NCBI GenBank assembly: GCA_017307955.1
Contig: JAFKFV010000009.1
Span: 124,001 to 188,000 of the forward strand
Source of the DNA: Allobosea sp.
Lineage (GTDB): Bacteria > Pseudomonadota > Alphaproteobacteria > Rhizobiales > Kaistiaceae
DNA: 64,000 bases
Reading direction: 5' to 3'
Part shown: piece by piece, positions 53,087 to 61,066 of the stretch
Layout: each line of letters begins with the position of its first letter
How positions within the stretch are numbered: the stretch's first letter is position 1
Program-made: the position numbers and the translations under genes
The notes under the pieces: generated by a model
What the model saw: the letters and a program-made list of their open reading frames with translations, nothing else
What the model was told of the DNA's origin: nothing
Database searches by the model: none

Positions 53087-53101
53087 GTTACGATCCGTAA
53101 C
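53087..53101. promoter_or_regulatory. Inverted repeat, candidate HxlR operator
   Basis: GTTACG-ATC-CGTAAC, perfect 6-bp arms with a 3-bp spacer, 56 bp before the oxidoreductase start and 114 bp before the HxlR start. Placed where a winged-helix dimer could control both divergent genes. Confidence 0.6.
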
Positions 53102-53214
53102 TAGGCGCTTGAACTGCCGCCGTGAAGAACGCATGTTGCCGGCACCAAGGCACATGGCCGGAACCGCCTGGGCGACGGAAAGCCGGTCGCCCACCTCAGA
53201 CGAAGGGCATATGA

Positions 53215-53691
53215 ATGATGGACCGGCTGGAAGACGGCACGATGGCGTTCGCAGAAACCGACGACTCCGCCGCCACGCGGCTCGGGCTGCCGGGCTGCGC
53301 GCCCGAGATGGCGGCGCTCGAGGAGGGCTTCGGCGCCGCGGCGCTCTCGGCCGCCGATTGCCCGGTGCGGGATGTGCTCGACCGGCTCGGCGATGCCTGG
53401 AGCTTTCTCGTCGTGCTTCGCCTCGCCGACGGGCCGCAACGCTTCAATGCGCTGAAGCGCCGGGTTGGCGGGGTGTCGCAGCGCATGCTGACCGTGACGC
53501 TGCGCAGCCTCGAGCGCGACGGCCTCGTCTCGCGCACCGTCTATCCGACGACGCCGCCGATGGTGGAATACCGGCTAACCTCGCTCGGTGAATCGCTGGT
53601 GGAGCCGATGGCGGCGCTGACGCGCTGGGCGGCGCACCACCATGACAGCGTTCGCGCGGCGCGCTCGCGCTACGATTCGTCGGCGGCCTGA
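53215..53691 (+). CDS. HxlR family transcriptional regulator
   Basis: 158 aa winged-helix protein. [20 protein letters not shown] (redox-type Cys at the start of the domain), then [20 protein letters not shown] and the wing region [18 protein letters not shown]. Similar to YtfH/QorR, which sense quinones or disulphide stress through this Cys. Divergent from the NmrA/SDR gene. Confidence 0.9.
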   Translation: MMDRLEDGTMAFAETDDSAATRLGLPGCAPEMAALEEGFGAAALSAADCPVRDVLDRLGDAWSFLVVLRLADGPQRFNALKRRVGGVSQRMLTVTLRSLERDGLVSRTVYPTTPPMVEYRLTSLGESLVEPMAALTRWAAHHHDSVRAARSRYDSSAA

Positions 53692-53719
53692 GCGGCAGCC
53701 GCGAGCCGCTGGCGCCCGC

Positions 53720-54115
53720 CTACTTGCCGCATTTCATGTTGAAGGTGCCGGCCACGGCGACGCCCTTCATCGAGGAATCGCGTTTCAGCCGCATGGTGAC
53801 CGTCGCGCCCTCGACGAGTTCGGCGGCGCCGGAATTCAGCACCACCTCGCCCTTGCTACCGACCGTGCTCTTGTATTCGATGATGAGCATGGCATCGGCC
53901 GGGACGCCGCCCACGCCGACGCGCCAGACGTGATTCTCAGGCGACTCGATGATCACGGCCTCGCCCTCGCTCATCCCCTGCGGCACCTGCAGCGACCAGC
54001 GGGTCTGCTTGCAGGCCGGATCCTTGGCGGCGAAGGCCGCGGCGGGGCCGAAGACCGCCGCGGCGGCGATGGCCGCAGCGGCGAGGCGGATGAGGCGTCG
54101 GGGCGTCTTGGTCAT
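53720..54115 (-). CDS. Exported protein of unknown function
   Basis: 131 aa. Signal peptide to about residue 28 (MTKTPRRLIRLAAAAIAAAA...FAA), then a small domain with ESPENHVWRVGVGGVPADAM and C-terminal FNMKCGK. Two Cys (ACKQTRW and MKCGK) could form a disulphide. The ATG 54115 begins the signal peptide; an upstream in-frame start at 54202 is out of place. No family recognised. Confidence 0.7.
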   Translation of the reverse strand: MTKTPRRLIRLAAAAIAAAAVFGPAAAFAAKDPACKQTRWSLQVPQGMSEGEAVIIESPENHVWRVGVGGVPADAMLIIEYKSTVGSKGEVVLNSGAAELVEGATVTMRLKRDSSMKGVAVAGTFNMKCGK

Positions 54116-54209
54116 GATGGTCGCTCGTCGGTGACGCGGGCGTGGCCCGGCAGTGGCTGGAAGGATGGCCACCAGAAATACAGCAATGGCGGCCGCGGCC
54201 AAACGCCGA

Positions 54210-54800
54210 TTAGCGCGACATCAGCCCTTTCAGCGCGACATAATGGAGGAGCATGATCGTCTTCGCATCGCAGATGCGGCCGTCGAAGCTCATGGCGAGC
54301 GCCTCCGTGAAGGGCATTTCCAGGACCTCGATATCCTCGCCCTCGGCCTCATGCCCACCGCCGGAGCCATGGCGGTCCCCAGGTCGGTAGCGGGCGATGA
54401 AGAGATGCACTTTCTCGACGATGCTGCCCGGCGACATGAAGCTGACGAGCACTTCTTCGGGCGTCTCGATCGTGACGCCCATCTCCTCCTCCGCCTCCTT
54501 GCGGATACAGGTCACCGGGTCGTCGGCGTCGAGCAGCCCGGCGCAGGCCTCGATCAGCGGCCCGACATGGCCGCGCTTGAAGGCCGGGAAGCGGAACTGG
54601 CGGATGAGCAGCACCGTACCGCGATCGGGGTCATAGGCGAGCACGGCGGCGCCGTCGCCGCGATCATAGGTTTCGCGGATCTGGCGCTGCCAGGTTCCGT
54701 CCGAGCGCTGGTAGTCGAAGAGGTTGCGGTCGAGCTTGCCCCAGTTGCGCGAAAGGGGCGTCGTCTCGACGATGCGGACGCGGTCGTTCCAGTCGGTCAT
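54210..54800 (-). CDS. nudK: NUDIX hydrolase (GDP-mannose pyrophosphatase type)
   Basis: 196 aa. Core NUDIX region GLLDADDPVTCIRKEAEEEM followed by Gly, with the NudK form of the box (one residue shorter than the textbook pattern). RNLFDYQRSDGTWQRQIRET and VLLIRQFRFPAFKRGH fit E. coli NudK. Probably hydrolyses GDP-mannose or a related sugar nucleotide or ADP-ribose. ATG 54800 is chosen; the frame extends far upstream without a start context. Confidence 0.85.
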   Translation of the reverse strand: MTDWNDRVRIVETTPLSRNWGKLDRNLFDYQRSDGTWQRQIRETYDRGDGAAVLAYDPDRGTVLLIRQFRFPAFKRGHVGPLIEACAGLLDADDPVTCIRKEAEEEMGVTIETPEEVLVSFMSPGSIVEKVHLFIARYRPGDRHGSGGGHEAEGEDIEVLEMPFTEALAMSFDGRICDAKTIMLLHYVALKGLMSR

Positions 54801-54909
54801 TCCGGCTCCCTGATGCGAATGGCCCGCGGGCCATCTTGTCGCGTGCATTGATACCGCAACGGATGAACAAATCACGACCGGGCCGGCCGCCGGATGCTGC
54901 GAGAAAAAA

Positions 54910-54936
54910 TGTCGGATCGCCCCGGCGCCGTTCGTC
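54910..54936 (+). promoter_or_regulatory. ECF42-type promoter of the second DGPF gene
   Basis: TGTCGG (54910-54915), 17-bp spacer, CGTC (54933-54936), 50 bp before the DGPF start. Same boxes and spacing as the three sites around the ECF42 sigma locus about 10 kb to the left. Confidence 0.7.
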
Positions 54937-54986
54937 ATGTCGAGGAACCGGGCGCGGCCCGGCGGGTCAAGCGAGGGAGACAAGCG

Positions 54987-55406
54987 ATGCGCGTGATGGT
55001 GATCGTCAAGGCGACGAAGGACAGCGAGGCCGGCGCGATGCCGACGCCGGAGCTGATCGAGGCGATGGGACGCTTCAACACAGAGCTGATCACGGCCGGA
55101 ATCATGAAGGCGGGCGACGGGCTGAAGCCGTCCTCCTTCGGCAAGCGCGTCGCCTTCGACGGCGCCAGCCGGCTGGTCATCGACGGTCCCTTCGCCGAGA
55201 CGAAGGAGCTCATCGCCGGCTACTGGCTCTGGGAAGTGGCCGACATGGACGAGGCGGTCGCCTGGGTGAAGCGCTGCCCCAATCCGATGCCCGGTCCAAG
55301 CGAGATCGAGATTCGCCCGGTGATCTCGATGGAGGATTTCGCGGAGGTGATGACCGAGGAAGGCGCCGCCATCCACGAGAGCAACCGCGCCCGCCTCGAA
55401 GGCTGA
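54987..55406 (+). CDS. Second DGPF/YCII-related protein, likely in the same ECF42 regulon
   Basis: 139 aa. MRVMVIVKATKDSEAGAMPT start, then RLVIDGPFAETKELIAGYWL with the DGPF motif and IRPVISMEDFAEVM. Same family as the sigma-linked gene at 43593 but a separate, solitary copy. GAGGGAG ribosome site before ATG 54987. Upstream ECF42-type promoter. Confidence 0.87.
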   Translation: MRVMVIVKATKDSEAGAMPTPELIEAMGRFNTELITAGIMKAGDGLKPSSFGKRVAFDGASRLVIDGPFAETKELIAGYWLWEVADMDEAVAWVKRCPNPMPGPSEIEIRPVISMEDFAEVMTEEGAAIHESNRARLEG

Positions 55407-55410
55407 CGGG

Positions 55411-56307
55411 TCAGCAGGCGGCGCGTCCGCCCGTCGCCGCAATCTCGCGCTTCAGCCAGTCGCGGAAGAGGCGCACCTTGCGGCTGCGCGTCGAGGCGGC
55501 GGTCGTCACGAACCAATAGGCGAGGCAGCTCTCGACGGCGATGTCGAAGGGGCGGACCAAGCGGCCGAGCGCCAGCGCATCGGCCACCACCATGTCCCAG
55601 GCGAGCATAACCCCCTGCCCCGCCATCGCCGCCTCGATCGCGAGGATCGGATCGGAAAAGCGGGGCCCGGCCAGTTCCTTCATCTCGAGGCCGGCCGCCC
55701 TGAACCAGTCGCCCCAGGCGACCATCGTGCCCTCGTCATGGATGATCGGTACGGTGGCGAGATCGGCCGGCGCTCTCAGCCGTCCTGCCCATTCCGGCGC
55801 AGCGACGGGGAAGAAGGGCTGCGCCAGCAGCTTCTCCGCCTCGACATCCGGCCAGTCGCCTTTGCCGAGGCGGATGGCGCAATCGATGTCGCTATGGTTG
55901 AGGTCAACCAGCGCGACCGATGCTGAAAAACGGATCTCGATCTCCGGATGCTCGCGCGTGAAGCGTCCGAGGCGCGGCACCAGCCAGCGCGCCGCGAAAG
56001 CCGGCGCGGCGGTCAGCGTCAGCGTCCCCCTGTGGCTCTCCTCGATCGCGCTGATTCCGTCGGCGAGCGCCCGGAATCCCTGACGGAAATGCGGCAGAGC
56101 CGCCTCGAGCGCCGGGGTCGGCCGCATTCCCTCCCGCATCCTCTCGAAAAGGACATAGCCGAGCCGTTCTTCGGCCCGACGGATATGTTGACTGACGGCT
56201 CCGGGCGTCACGCCGAGTTCCGCCGCCGCGGTCGACAACGTGCCGCCGCGCCCCACAATTTCTATCGCCCGAATGGCGTTGAGCGGCACCTTGAAAGGAT
56301 TTGCCAT
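55411..56307 (-). CDS. LysR family transcriptional regulator (GcvA type)
   Basis: 298 aa. N-terminal winged helix LNAIRAIEIVGRGGTLSTAA, GVTPGAVSQHIRRAEERLGY and the PBP2-like effector domain (GTLTLTAAPAFAARWLVPRL). Characteristic GcvA opening. Divergent from two very small genes, with a 93-bp gap. Confidence 0.92.
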   Translation of the reverse strand: MANPFKVPLNAIRAIEIVGRGGTLSTAAAELGVTPGAVSQHIRRAEERLGYVLFERMREGMRPTPALEAALPHFRQGFRALADGISAIEESHRGTLTLTAAPAFAARWLVPRLGRFTREHPEIEIRFSASVALVDLNHSDIDCAIRLGKGDWPDVEAEKLLAQPFFPVAAPEWAGRLRAPADLATVPIIHDEGTMVAWGDWFRAAGLEMKELAGPRFSDPILAIEAAMAGQGVMLAWDMVVADALALGRLVRPFDIAVESCLAYWFVTTAASTRSRKVRLFRDWLKREIAATGGRAAC

Positions 56308-56400
56308 AGAGAAAAACTATAGTGTGACCGAGATCATGTCGATAGGGAGCCGGCCGGTCTATCTCCATATTCGGTGGCGTCGCAGCCTGGGAGAACGACC

Positions 56401-56583
56401 ATGATCATCACCAGCCTCTATCGCGCCATCATCCAGTGGGCGGCCCGCCCCGCGCTCGCTCATGACAACGAGAACGCGCTGTGGCGCTTGAGCGCCCACG
56501 ACCTCGCCGATCTGCCGATCGGCCCGGAACCTGACAATGAAGGGGCCGCTTTCGACGCGGCCCGCCGCGACCGCTGCGCCTAG
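56401..56583 (+). CDS. Small DUF1127-like protein
   Basis: 60 aa. MIITSLYRAIIQWAARPALA, then ENALWRLSAHDLADLPIGP. The RLSxHDLADxxI part resembles the DUF1127 signature found in many short alphaproteobacterial proteins, weakly. GGGAG ribosome site 10 bp before ATG 56401. Divergent from the LysR gene and followed by another small gene, a layout seen often in rhizobia. Confidence 0.6.
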   Translation: MIITSLYRAIIQWAARPALAHDNENALWRLSAHDLADLPIGPEPDNEGAAFDAARRDRCA

Positions 56584-56612
56584 GCGGTCCGGACATCCCC
56601 GAGGAGAGAGCC

Positions 56613-56786
56613 ATGTCGTTGCGTGAGGCCACGCTTCTGCGCCGTGAGGAAAATGAAGGCCGGGAGCGCCTTCAGGACCATTACAAGACGCTCAACCCGC
56701 ATCTGCAGGCGGCTCTCCTCCACGCCCGCGCCTCCGAGCGCCGCGAGCGGCCCGAGCCCTGCGGCGGCGATTCCGACATGGACTGA
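56613..56786 (+). CDS. Micro-gene, 57-aa protein of unknown function
   Basis: 57 codons. Starts MSLREATLLRREENEGRERL with a GAGGAGAG ribosome site 5 bp upstream; ends in PCGGDSDMD and a stop at 56784-56786. Charged, helical-looking, one Cys. It begins 29 bp after the DUF1127-like gene and is likely in the same transcript. No family recognised. Confidence 0.6.
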   Translation: MSLREATLLRREENEGRERLQDHYKTLNPHLQAALLHARASERRERPEPCGGDSDMD

Positions 56787-57115
56787 CGAAAACGTCGCGC
56801 GCCGACCGCGAGGCGGACGGGGCGCGTCCACTCCTTCATCTCTCTCTGTTTGGAGAGGTGAAGGAACCCCTGCCGACCCCGCGGCAGAAAGAGCCCCTTC
56901 CCAACCCTCCCCCGCTCCCCGGGAGAGGGAGTCCCCGGCCTCTCGCAACGCCGCAAATGCCTGCGCGCCGCGCCCTCTCGCCCCTTCTGGGGGAGAGCTG
57001 GAGAGGGGGTACCGTCGCCGATCGCTCAGGACCATCCGACAAGGCTCCCTCCCCCGCTTGGCGGGAGAGGGCGTGGTGCAGCCCCTTCCGGGTCAGGGGA
57101 GATGAATGTGCCGCC
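56787..57115. repeat. Intergenic repeat cluster, CCCTCCCCC/GGGGGAGGG palindromes
   Basis: About 330 bp with no gene. Three related imperfect palindromes lie near 56900-56935, 56970-57010 and 57040-57075, each with CCTCCCCCGCT- or CCCTCTC-like arms opposite GGGAGAGGG. They resemble the dispersed intergenic repeat families of rhizobial genomes. Too short and degenerate to assign to a named family. Confidence 0.6.
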
Positions 57116-59125
57116 TCAGCCGTTGTCGAGCCAGGCGACCTGATCCGGCGTCAGGCGGATGTCGAGGGCCGAGAGGCTGTCCTCGAGTTCGGCCAGCGTG
57201 CGCGGACCGATGAGCGGGACCACCGGGAAGGGCTGGGCCAGCACATAGGCGAGCGCGACATGGATCGGGCTGCGGGCGAGCTTGCCGGCGAGTTCGATCG
57301 CGCGGTCGCGGCGTTCGAAGTTCTTCTCGGAATACCAGCAGCGCACGATCTCGGCGTCGTCCATCTTGCCCCGGCCGGCACGGTCGGTGAAGAAGCCGCG
57401 GCCCTGGCTCGACCAGGCAAAGTTCGGGATCTGCCGCGCCTTCAGCCAGCTCTTCCATTCGTCGTCCGAAGCATGGACGCAGCCGGCCCAGATCGGGTCG
57501 ACCATCTCGGCAAGCGAGAAGTTGTTGGAGAGCGCGCCGGGACGCGTCTTGGCGTTCGCGTCGGCATAGGCGATGGCCGCGTCGAGACGCTCGCGCGTCC
57601 AGTTGGACCCGCCATAGGGTCCGCGGATGCGGCCGGCCTTCACCTCGGCATCCATGGCATCGACGAACTCGCCGACCGGGATTTCCGGATTGTCGCGATG
57701 CATGAAATAGACGTCGACATAATCGGTCTTCAGCCGGTCGAGCGTCTGCGTCAGCTGCTTGGCGATGATGTCCGGATAGACCAGCGGCGAATGCGCGCCC
57801 TTGCCGATGACGACAAAGTCGTCGCGGGCGATGCCGCGCGAGGTCTGCCACTCGCCGAACAGCGCCTCCGTCTTGCCGCCGCCATAGACGAAGGCGGTGT
57901 CGAAGAGGTTGCCGCCCGCCTCGTAGAAGGCGTCGAGCAGGATCGAGGCGCCGGCGAAGTTCGGGAAGAACTCGAAGCCGAGCGCGACCAGCGAGGTGTC
58001 GCGCGTGACGCCGGGCAGCGAGCGCTTCGGAATGCCGGCCGAGCGCTTGGAGATGACGCGGCCCGAGACGGTGCGCGGGCGGTTGGCGGACTTCTCGATA
58101 TCGTATTCGAGGCCGATCGCGGCGCGCCACTTGTCGAGCACTGCGAGATTGCCGAGCGTATCGGCCCAGCTCATGCCGGGCGTCGCGAACTCGGTCTTGC
58201 CGGCGCGGATCGCCTCGCCGGCGGCGTCGGCCTCGAAGGAATAGAGCCAGCCGGGCTCGGTCACTTCGACCGTCTCGACCGAACCATCGGGACGATGGAT
58301 GGTGATCGCGCCGGTGCCGCCCTCGCGGCCGCCGGCGAACCAGAAGTCCTTGACCTCGATGCGGCCCGTGGTGCCGAGAATGCGCAGCACATTGTCCTGC
58401 GCCACCGACACCGAGCACGAGACCTCGGCCAGGATGTCGCCGGGGAACTTCAGCAGCGCCGAAGCCCATTCGTCGACGCCGGACTTGCCGAGATGGCCGA
58501 TGCCGAACACCTGCTCGGGCTCGGCGAAGGGCTTGCCCGACGCGGCGCCGGCGATCAGGCGCGCCACGGAGACCGGGTAGCAGCCGACATCGAGGATGCC
58601 GCCGCCGGCCAGTTCGTTGGCGTAGAGGCGGTGCGAGGGGTCGAACCGCGGCATAGCGAAGCCGAAGCTCGACTTGATCATGCGCACCTCGCCGATCGTG
58701 CCGGCCTTGATGAGCTCGACCAGCTTCGCCGTCTGCGGGTGCAGGCGATACATGAAGGCTTCGCCGGCGAAGGTGCCGGCCTTGCGCGCGGCGTGGAAGA
58801 CCGCGTCGGCCTCGAAGGCGGTCAGCGCCAGCGGCTTCTCGACCAGCACATGCTTGCCGGCCTCCGCGGCCTTGATCGCCCATTCGGCATGGCTCGGATG
58901 CGGCGTCGCGATATAGATCGCCTCCACCTCCGGATCGGACAGCATCGCATCATAGCCCTCGATGATGCGGGCACCGGGGAAGGCGTCGGCGAGGCCGGGC
59001 CTCTGCGGATCGCGGGTCGCGATGGCGACGAGCTTGCCGGTGCGGGAATGGGCGACGCCGCCTGCGAAAGCGCGGGCGATGCCGCCGGGGCCGATGATGC
59101 CCCAGCGGAGCGGCTCGGAAGTCAT
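57116..59125 (-). CDS. Fused Gfo/Idh/MocA oxidoreductase-aldo/keto reductase
   Basis: 669 aa, two enzymes in one chain. Residues 1-345 are a Gfo/Idh/MocA NAD(P)-dependent oxidoreductase: WGIIGPGGIARAFAGGV Rossmann loop, EKP catalytic motif at 96-98 (K97), and AGGGILDVGCYPVSVARLI. Residues about 350-669 are an aldo/keto reductase with the tetrad D409, Y414 (FDTAFVYGGG), K442 (IGKG) and H476 (FMHRDNP) all present. No frameshift is visible at the junction. Last gene of a sugar ABC importer operon, so sugar or sugar-alcohol oxidoreduction is likely; substrate unknown. Confidence 0.9.
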   Translation of the reverse strand: MTSEPLRWGIIGPGGIARAFAGGVAHSRTGKLVAIATRDPQRPGLADAFPGARIIEGYDAMLSDPEVEAIYIATPHPSHAEWAIKAAEAGKHVLVEKPLALTAFEADAVFHAARKAGTFAGEAFMYRLHPQTAKLVELIKAGTIGEVRMIKSSFGFAMPRFDPSHRLYANELAGGGILDVGCYPVSVARLIAGAASGKPFAEPEQVFGIGHLGKSGVDEWASALLKFPGDILAEVSCSVSVAQDNVLRILGTTGRIEVKDFWFAGGREGGTGAITIHRPDGSVETVEVTEPGWLYSFEADAAGEAIRAGKTEFATPGMSWADTLGNLAVLDKWRAAIGLEYDIEKSANRPRTVSGRVISKRSAGIPKRSLPGVTRDTSLVALGFEFFPNFAGASILLDAFYEAGGNLFDTAFVYGGGKTEALFGEWQTSRGIARDDFVVIGKGAHSPLVYPDIIAKQLTQTLDRLKTDYVDVYFMHRDNPEIPVGEFVDAMDAEVKAGRIRGPYGGSNWTRERLDAAIAYADANAKTRPGALSNNFSLAEMVDPIWAGCVHASDDEWKSWLKARQIPNFAWSSQGRGFFTDRAGRGKMDDAEIVRCWYSEKNFERRDRAIELAGKLARSPIHVALAYVLAQPFPVVPLIGPRTLAELEDSLSALDIRLTPDQVAWLDNG

Positions 59126-59163
59126 GTGGGGGGTCTCCTCAGTCGATCGATAGAAGTCGTATA

Positions 59164-60243
59164 TCAGCGCAACCGCTTGCCCGCGGCGTCGAAGAGCAGG
59201 GCCGCCTCGACGGGGATGGATACCGCGATGGTATCGCTGTCGCCCATATGGCGTTCCTCGCGCTCGATGATCAGCCGCTCGCCGCCGGCATTGGCATAGA
59301 CGAAGGTGGTGGAGCCGAGATGCTCGGCGACGTCGACGGCAAGCGAGAGGTCCGTGCTCGCCCCCGCTTCGCCGAAATGCTCGGGTCGGATGCCGATCGT
59401 CACCGCGTCGCCTGTCTCCGGCAGCGGGCCGGAGAGCGGCTTGGCGAGTCGGGCACCGCCATGATTGACGAGCGCGACCGTCGCGCTGCCGGCGCCGGCC
59501 TCGACCACCTCGCCGGCGAGAAAGTTCATCTTCGGCGAGCCGATAAAGCCTGCGACGAAGAGGTTGTCCGGATCGTCGTAGAGCTGCAGCGGCGTGCCGA
59601 CCTGCGCCACCTCGCCCTCGCGCAGCACGACGATCTTGTCCGCCAGCGTCATGGCTTCGACCTGGTCATGCGTCACATAGATGATGGTCGCCTGCAATTC
59701 GCGATGCAGCCGCGCCAGCTCGATGCGCATGTGGACGCGCAGCTCGGCGTCGAGGTTCGAGAGCGGCTCGTCGAACAGGAACACGTCCGGATGGCGCACG
59801 ATCGCTCGGCCGATGGCGACGCGCTGCCGCTGGCCGCCCGAGAGCTGCGCCGGCAGACGATCGAGCAGCGGCCCGAGCTCGAGGATGCGCGCCGCCTCGT
59901 TGACCTGGCGGGCGATCTCGTCCTTCGGCTTTCCCGCGAAGCGAAGCGCGAAGCCCATGTTCTCGCGCACCGTCATATGCGGATAGAGCGCATAGGACTG
60001 GAAGACCATGGCGATGCCGCGCTTCGACGGATCGACGTCGTTCATCCGCTTGCCGCCGATCTCGAGATCGCCGGCGGTGATGGATTCGAGGCCGGCGATC
60101 ATGCGCAGCAGCGTGGACTTGCCGCAGCCGGACGGCCCGACGAAGACGACGAATTCGCGCGACTCGACGGTGAGGTCGACGCCCTTGATGACGGGCAGGT
60201 TGCCGTAGGATTTGCGAACGCCCTTGAGGCTGAGGCTGGTCAT
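59164..60243 (-). CDS. Sugar ABC transporter ATP-binding protein (UgpC/MalK type)
   Basis: 359 aa single-cassette ATPase of the CUT1 sugar importer class. Walker A FVGPSGCGKSTLLRMIAG near residue 40, signature QLSGGQRQRVAIGRAIVRHP, Walker B VFLFDEPLSNLD and C-terminal TOBE/OB regulatory domain. Start at ATG 60243 (MTSLSLKGVRKSYG) because the frame upstream is unconserved and overlaps the permease region. Confidence 0.95.
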   Translation of the reverse strand: MTSLSLKGVRKSYGNLPVIKGVDLTVESREFVVFVGPSGCGKSTLLRMIAGLESITAGDLEIGGKRMNDVDPSKRGIAMVFQSYALYPHMTVRENMGFALRFAGKPKDEIARQVNEAARILELGPLLDRLPAQLSGGQRQRVAIGRAIVRHPDVFLFDEPLSNLDAELRVHMRIELARLHRELQATIIYVTHDQVEAMTLADKIVVLREGEVAQVGTPLQLYDDPDNLFVAGFIGSPKMNFLAGEVVEAGAGSATVALVNHGGARLAKPLSGPLPETGDAVTIGIRPEHFGEAGASTDLSLAVDVAEHLGSTTFVYANAGGERLIIEREERHMGDSDTIAVSIPVEAALLFDAAGKRLR

Positions 60244-60253
60244 GATGGGTTCC

Positions 60254-61066
60254 TCATTTGACCGCTCCCAGCATTCCCTGCACGAACTGCCGCTGCAGGA
60301 CGAAGAAGATGACGAGCGTCGGAGCCGTGGCGAGCACGGTGGCGAGAAGGATGACACCGTAATCCGGCGTGTAGGCAGCCGTCAGCGTCGAGATCACCAG
60401 CGTGATCGTCTTGTTGTCCGGCGTCTGCAGCACGATCAGCGGCCAGAGATAGTTGTTCCAGGCATTCATGAAGATGATGATCGTGGCCGCAGCATAGGTC
60501 GACCGCATCGTCGGCATGTAGACGAAGAGGAAGATCTGCCATTCCTTGAGCCCGTCGACGCGGGCGGCGTCGCGCAGTTCACGCGGGAAGGCCTTCGTCG
60601 CCTGGCGGAAATAGAAGACGATGAAGATCGAGGCGATTCCGGGCAGGATGACGGCCGTGAAGGTGTTGTTGAGCTGCGCCCGCGAGATCATCACGAACAG
60701 CGGCACCATCAGCGCCGCGAACGGGATCGACAGAAGCAGGAGCAGCAGCTGGAAGATGCGCTCGCGGATCCGCGAGCGGAACATCTCGAAGCCGTAGCCG
60801 GCCAGGGACGAGATGACGAGCGTCAGCACCGTCGAGACCACGGCGATCAGGAACGAATTGCCGAAGACGCGCGGCAGGTCGACCTGGGTCATCAGATGCT
60901 GGAAGTTGACCAGCAGATTGCTGCCGAAGCCGAGCTTGCCGCGGACGATGTCCGGCGACTGGTTCGTCGAGCCGACCGCCATCCAGTAAAACGGGAACAC
61001 CGACAGGAAGGTGGCGACCGACAGGAAGACGTAGACCCCGCCGCGGCGCAGGAGAGCGAGGCTCAT
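60254..61066 (-). CDS. Sugar ABC transporter permease (MalG type)
   Basis: 270 aa, six transmembrane segments. FLSVFPFYWMAVGSTNQSPD start region, and the ABC permease EAA-loop near RELRDAARVDGLKEWQIFLF. Overlaps the MalF-type gene by 4 bp, translationally coupled. Confidence 0.94.
   Translation of the reverse strand: MSLALLRRGGVYVFLSVATFLSVFPFYWMAVGSTNQSPDIVRGKLGFGSNLLVNFQHLMTQVDLPRVFGNSFLIAVVSTVLTLVISSLAGYGFEMFRSRIRERIFQLLLLLLSIPFAALMVPLFVMISRAQLNNTFTAVILPGIASIFIVFYFRQATKAFPRELRDAARVDGLKEWQIFLFVYMPTMRSTYAAATIIIFMNAWNNYLWPLIVLQTPDNKTITLVISTLTAAYTPDYGVILLATVLATAPTLVIFFVLQRQFVQGMLGAVK

Noticed and set aside
56858..59299. 813-codon plus-strand ORF opposite the fused oxidoreductase
   Set aside because: Shadow; the opposing strand has both catalytic motif sets of a dehydrogenase and an aldo/keto reductase.
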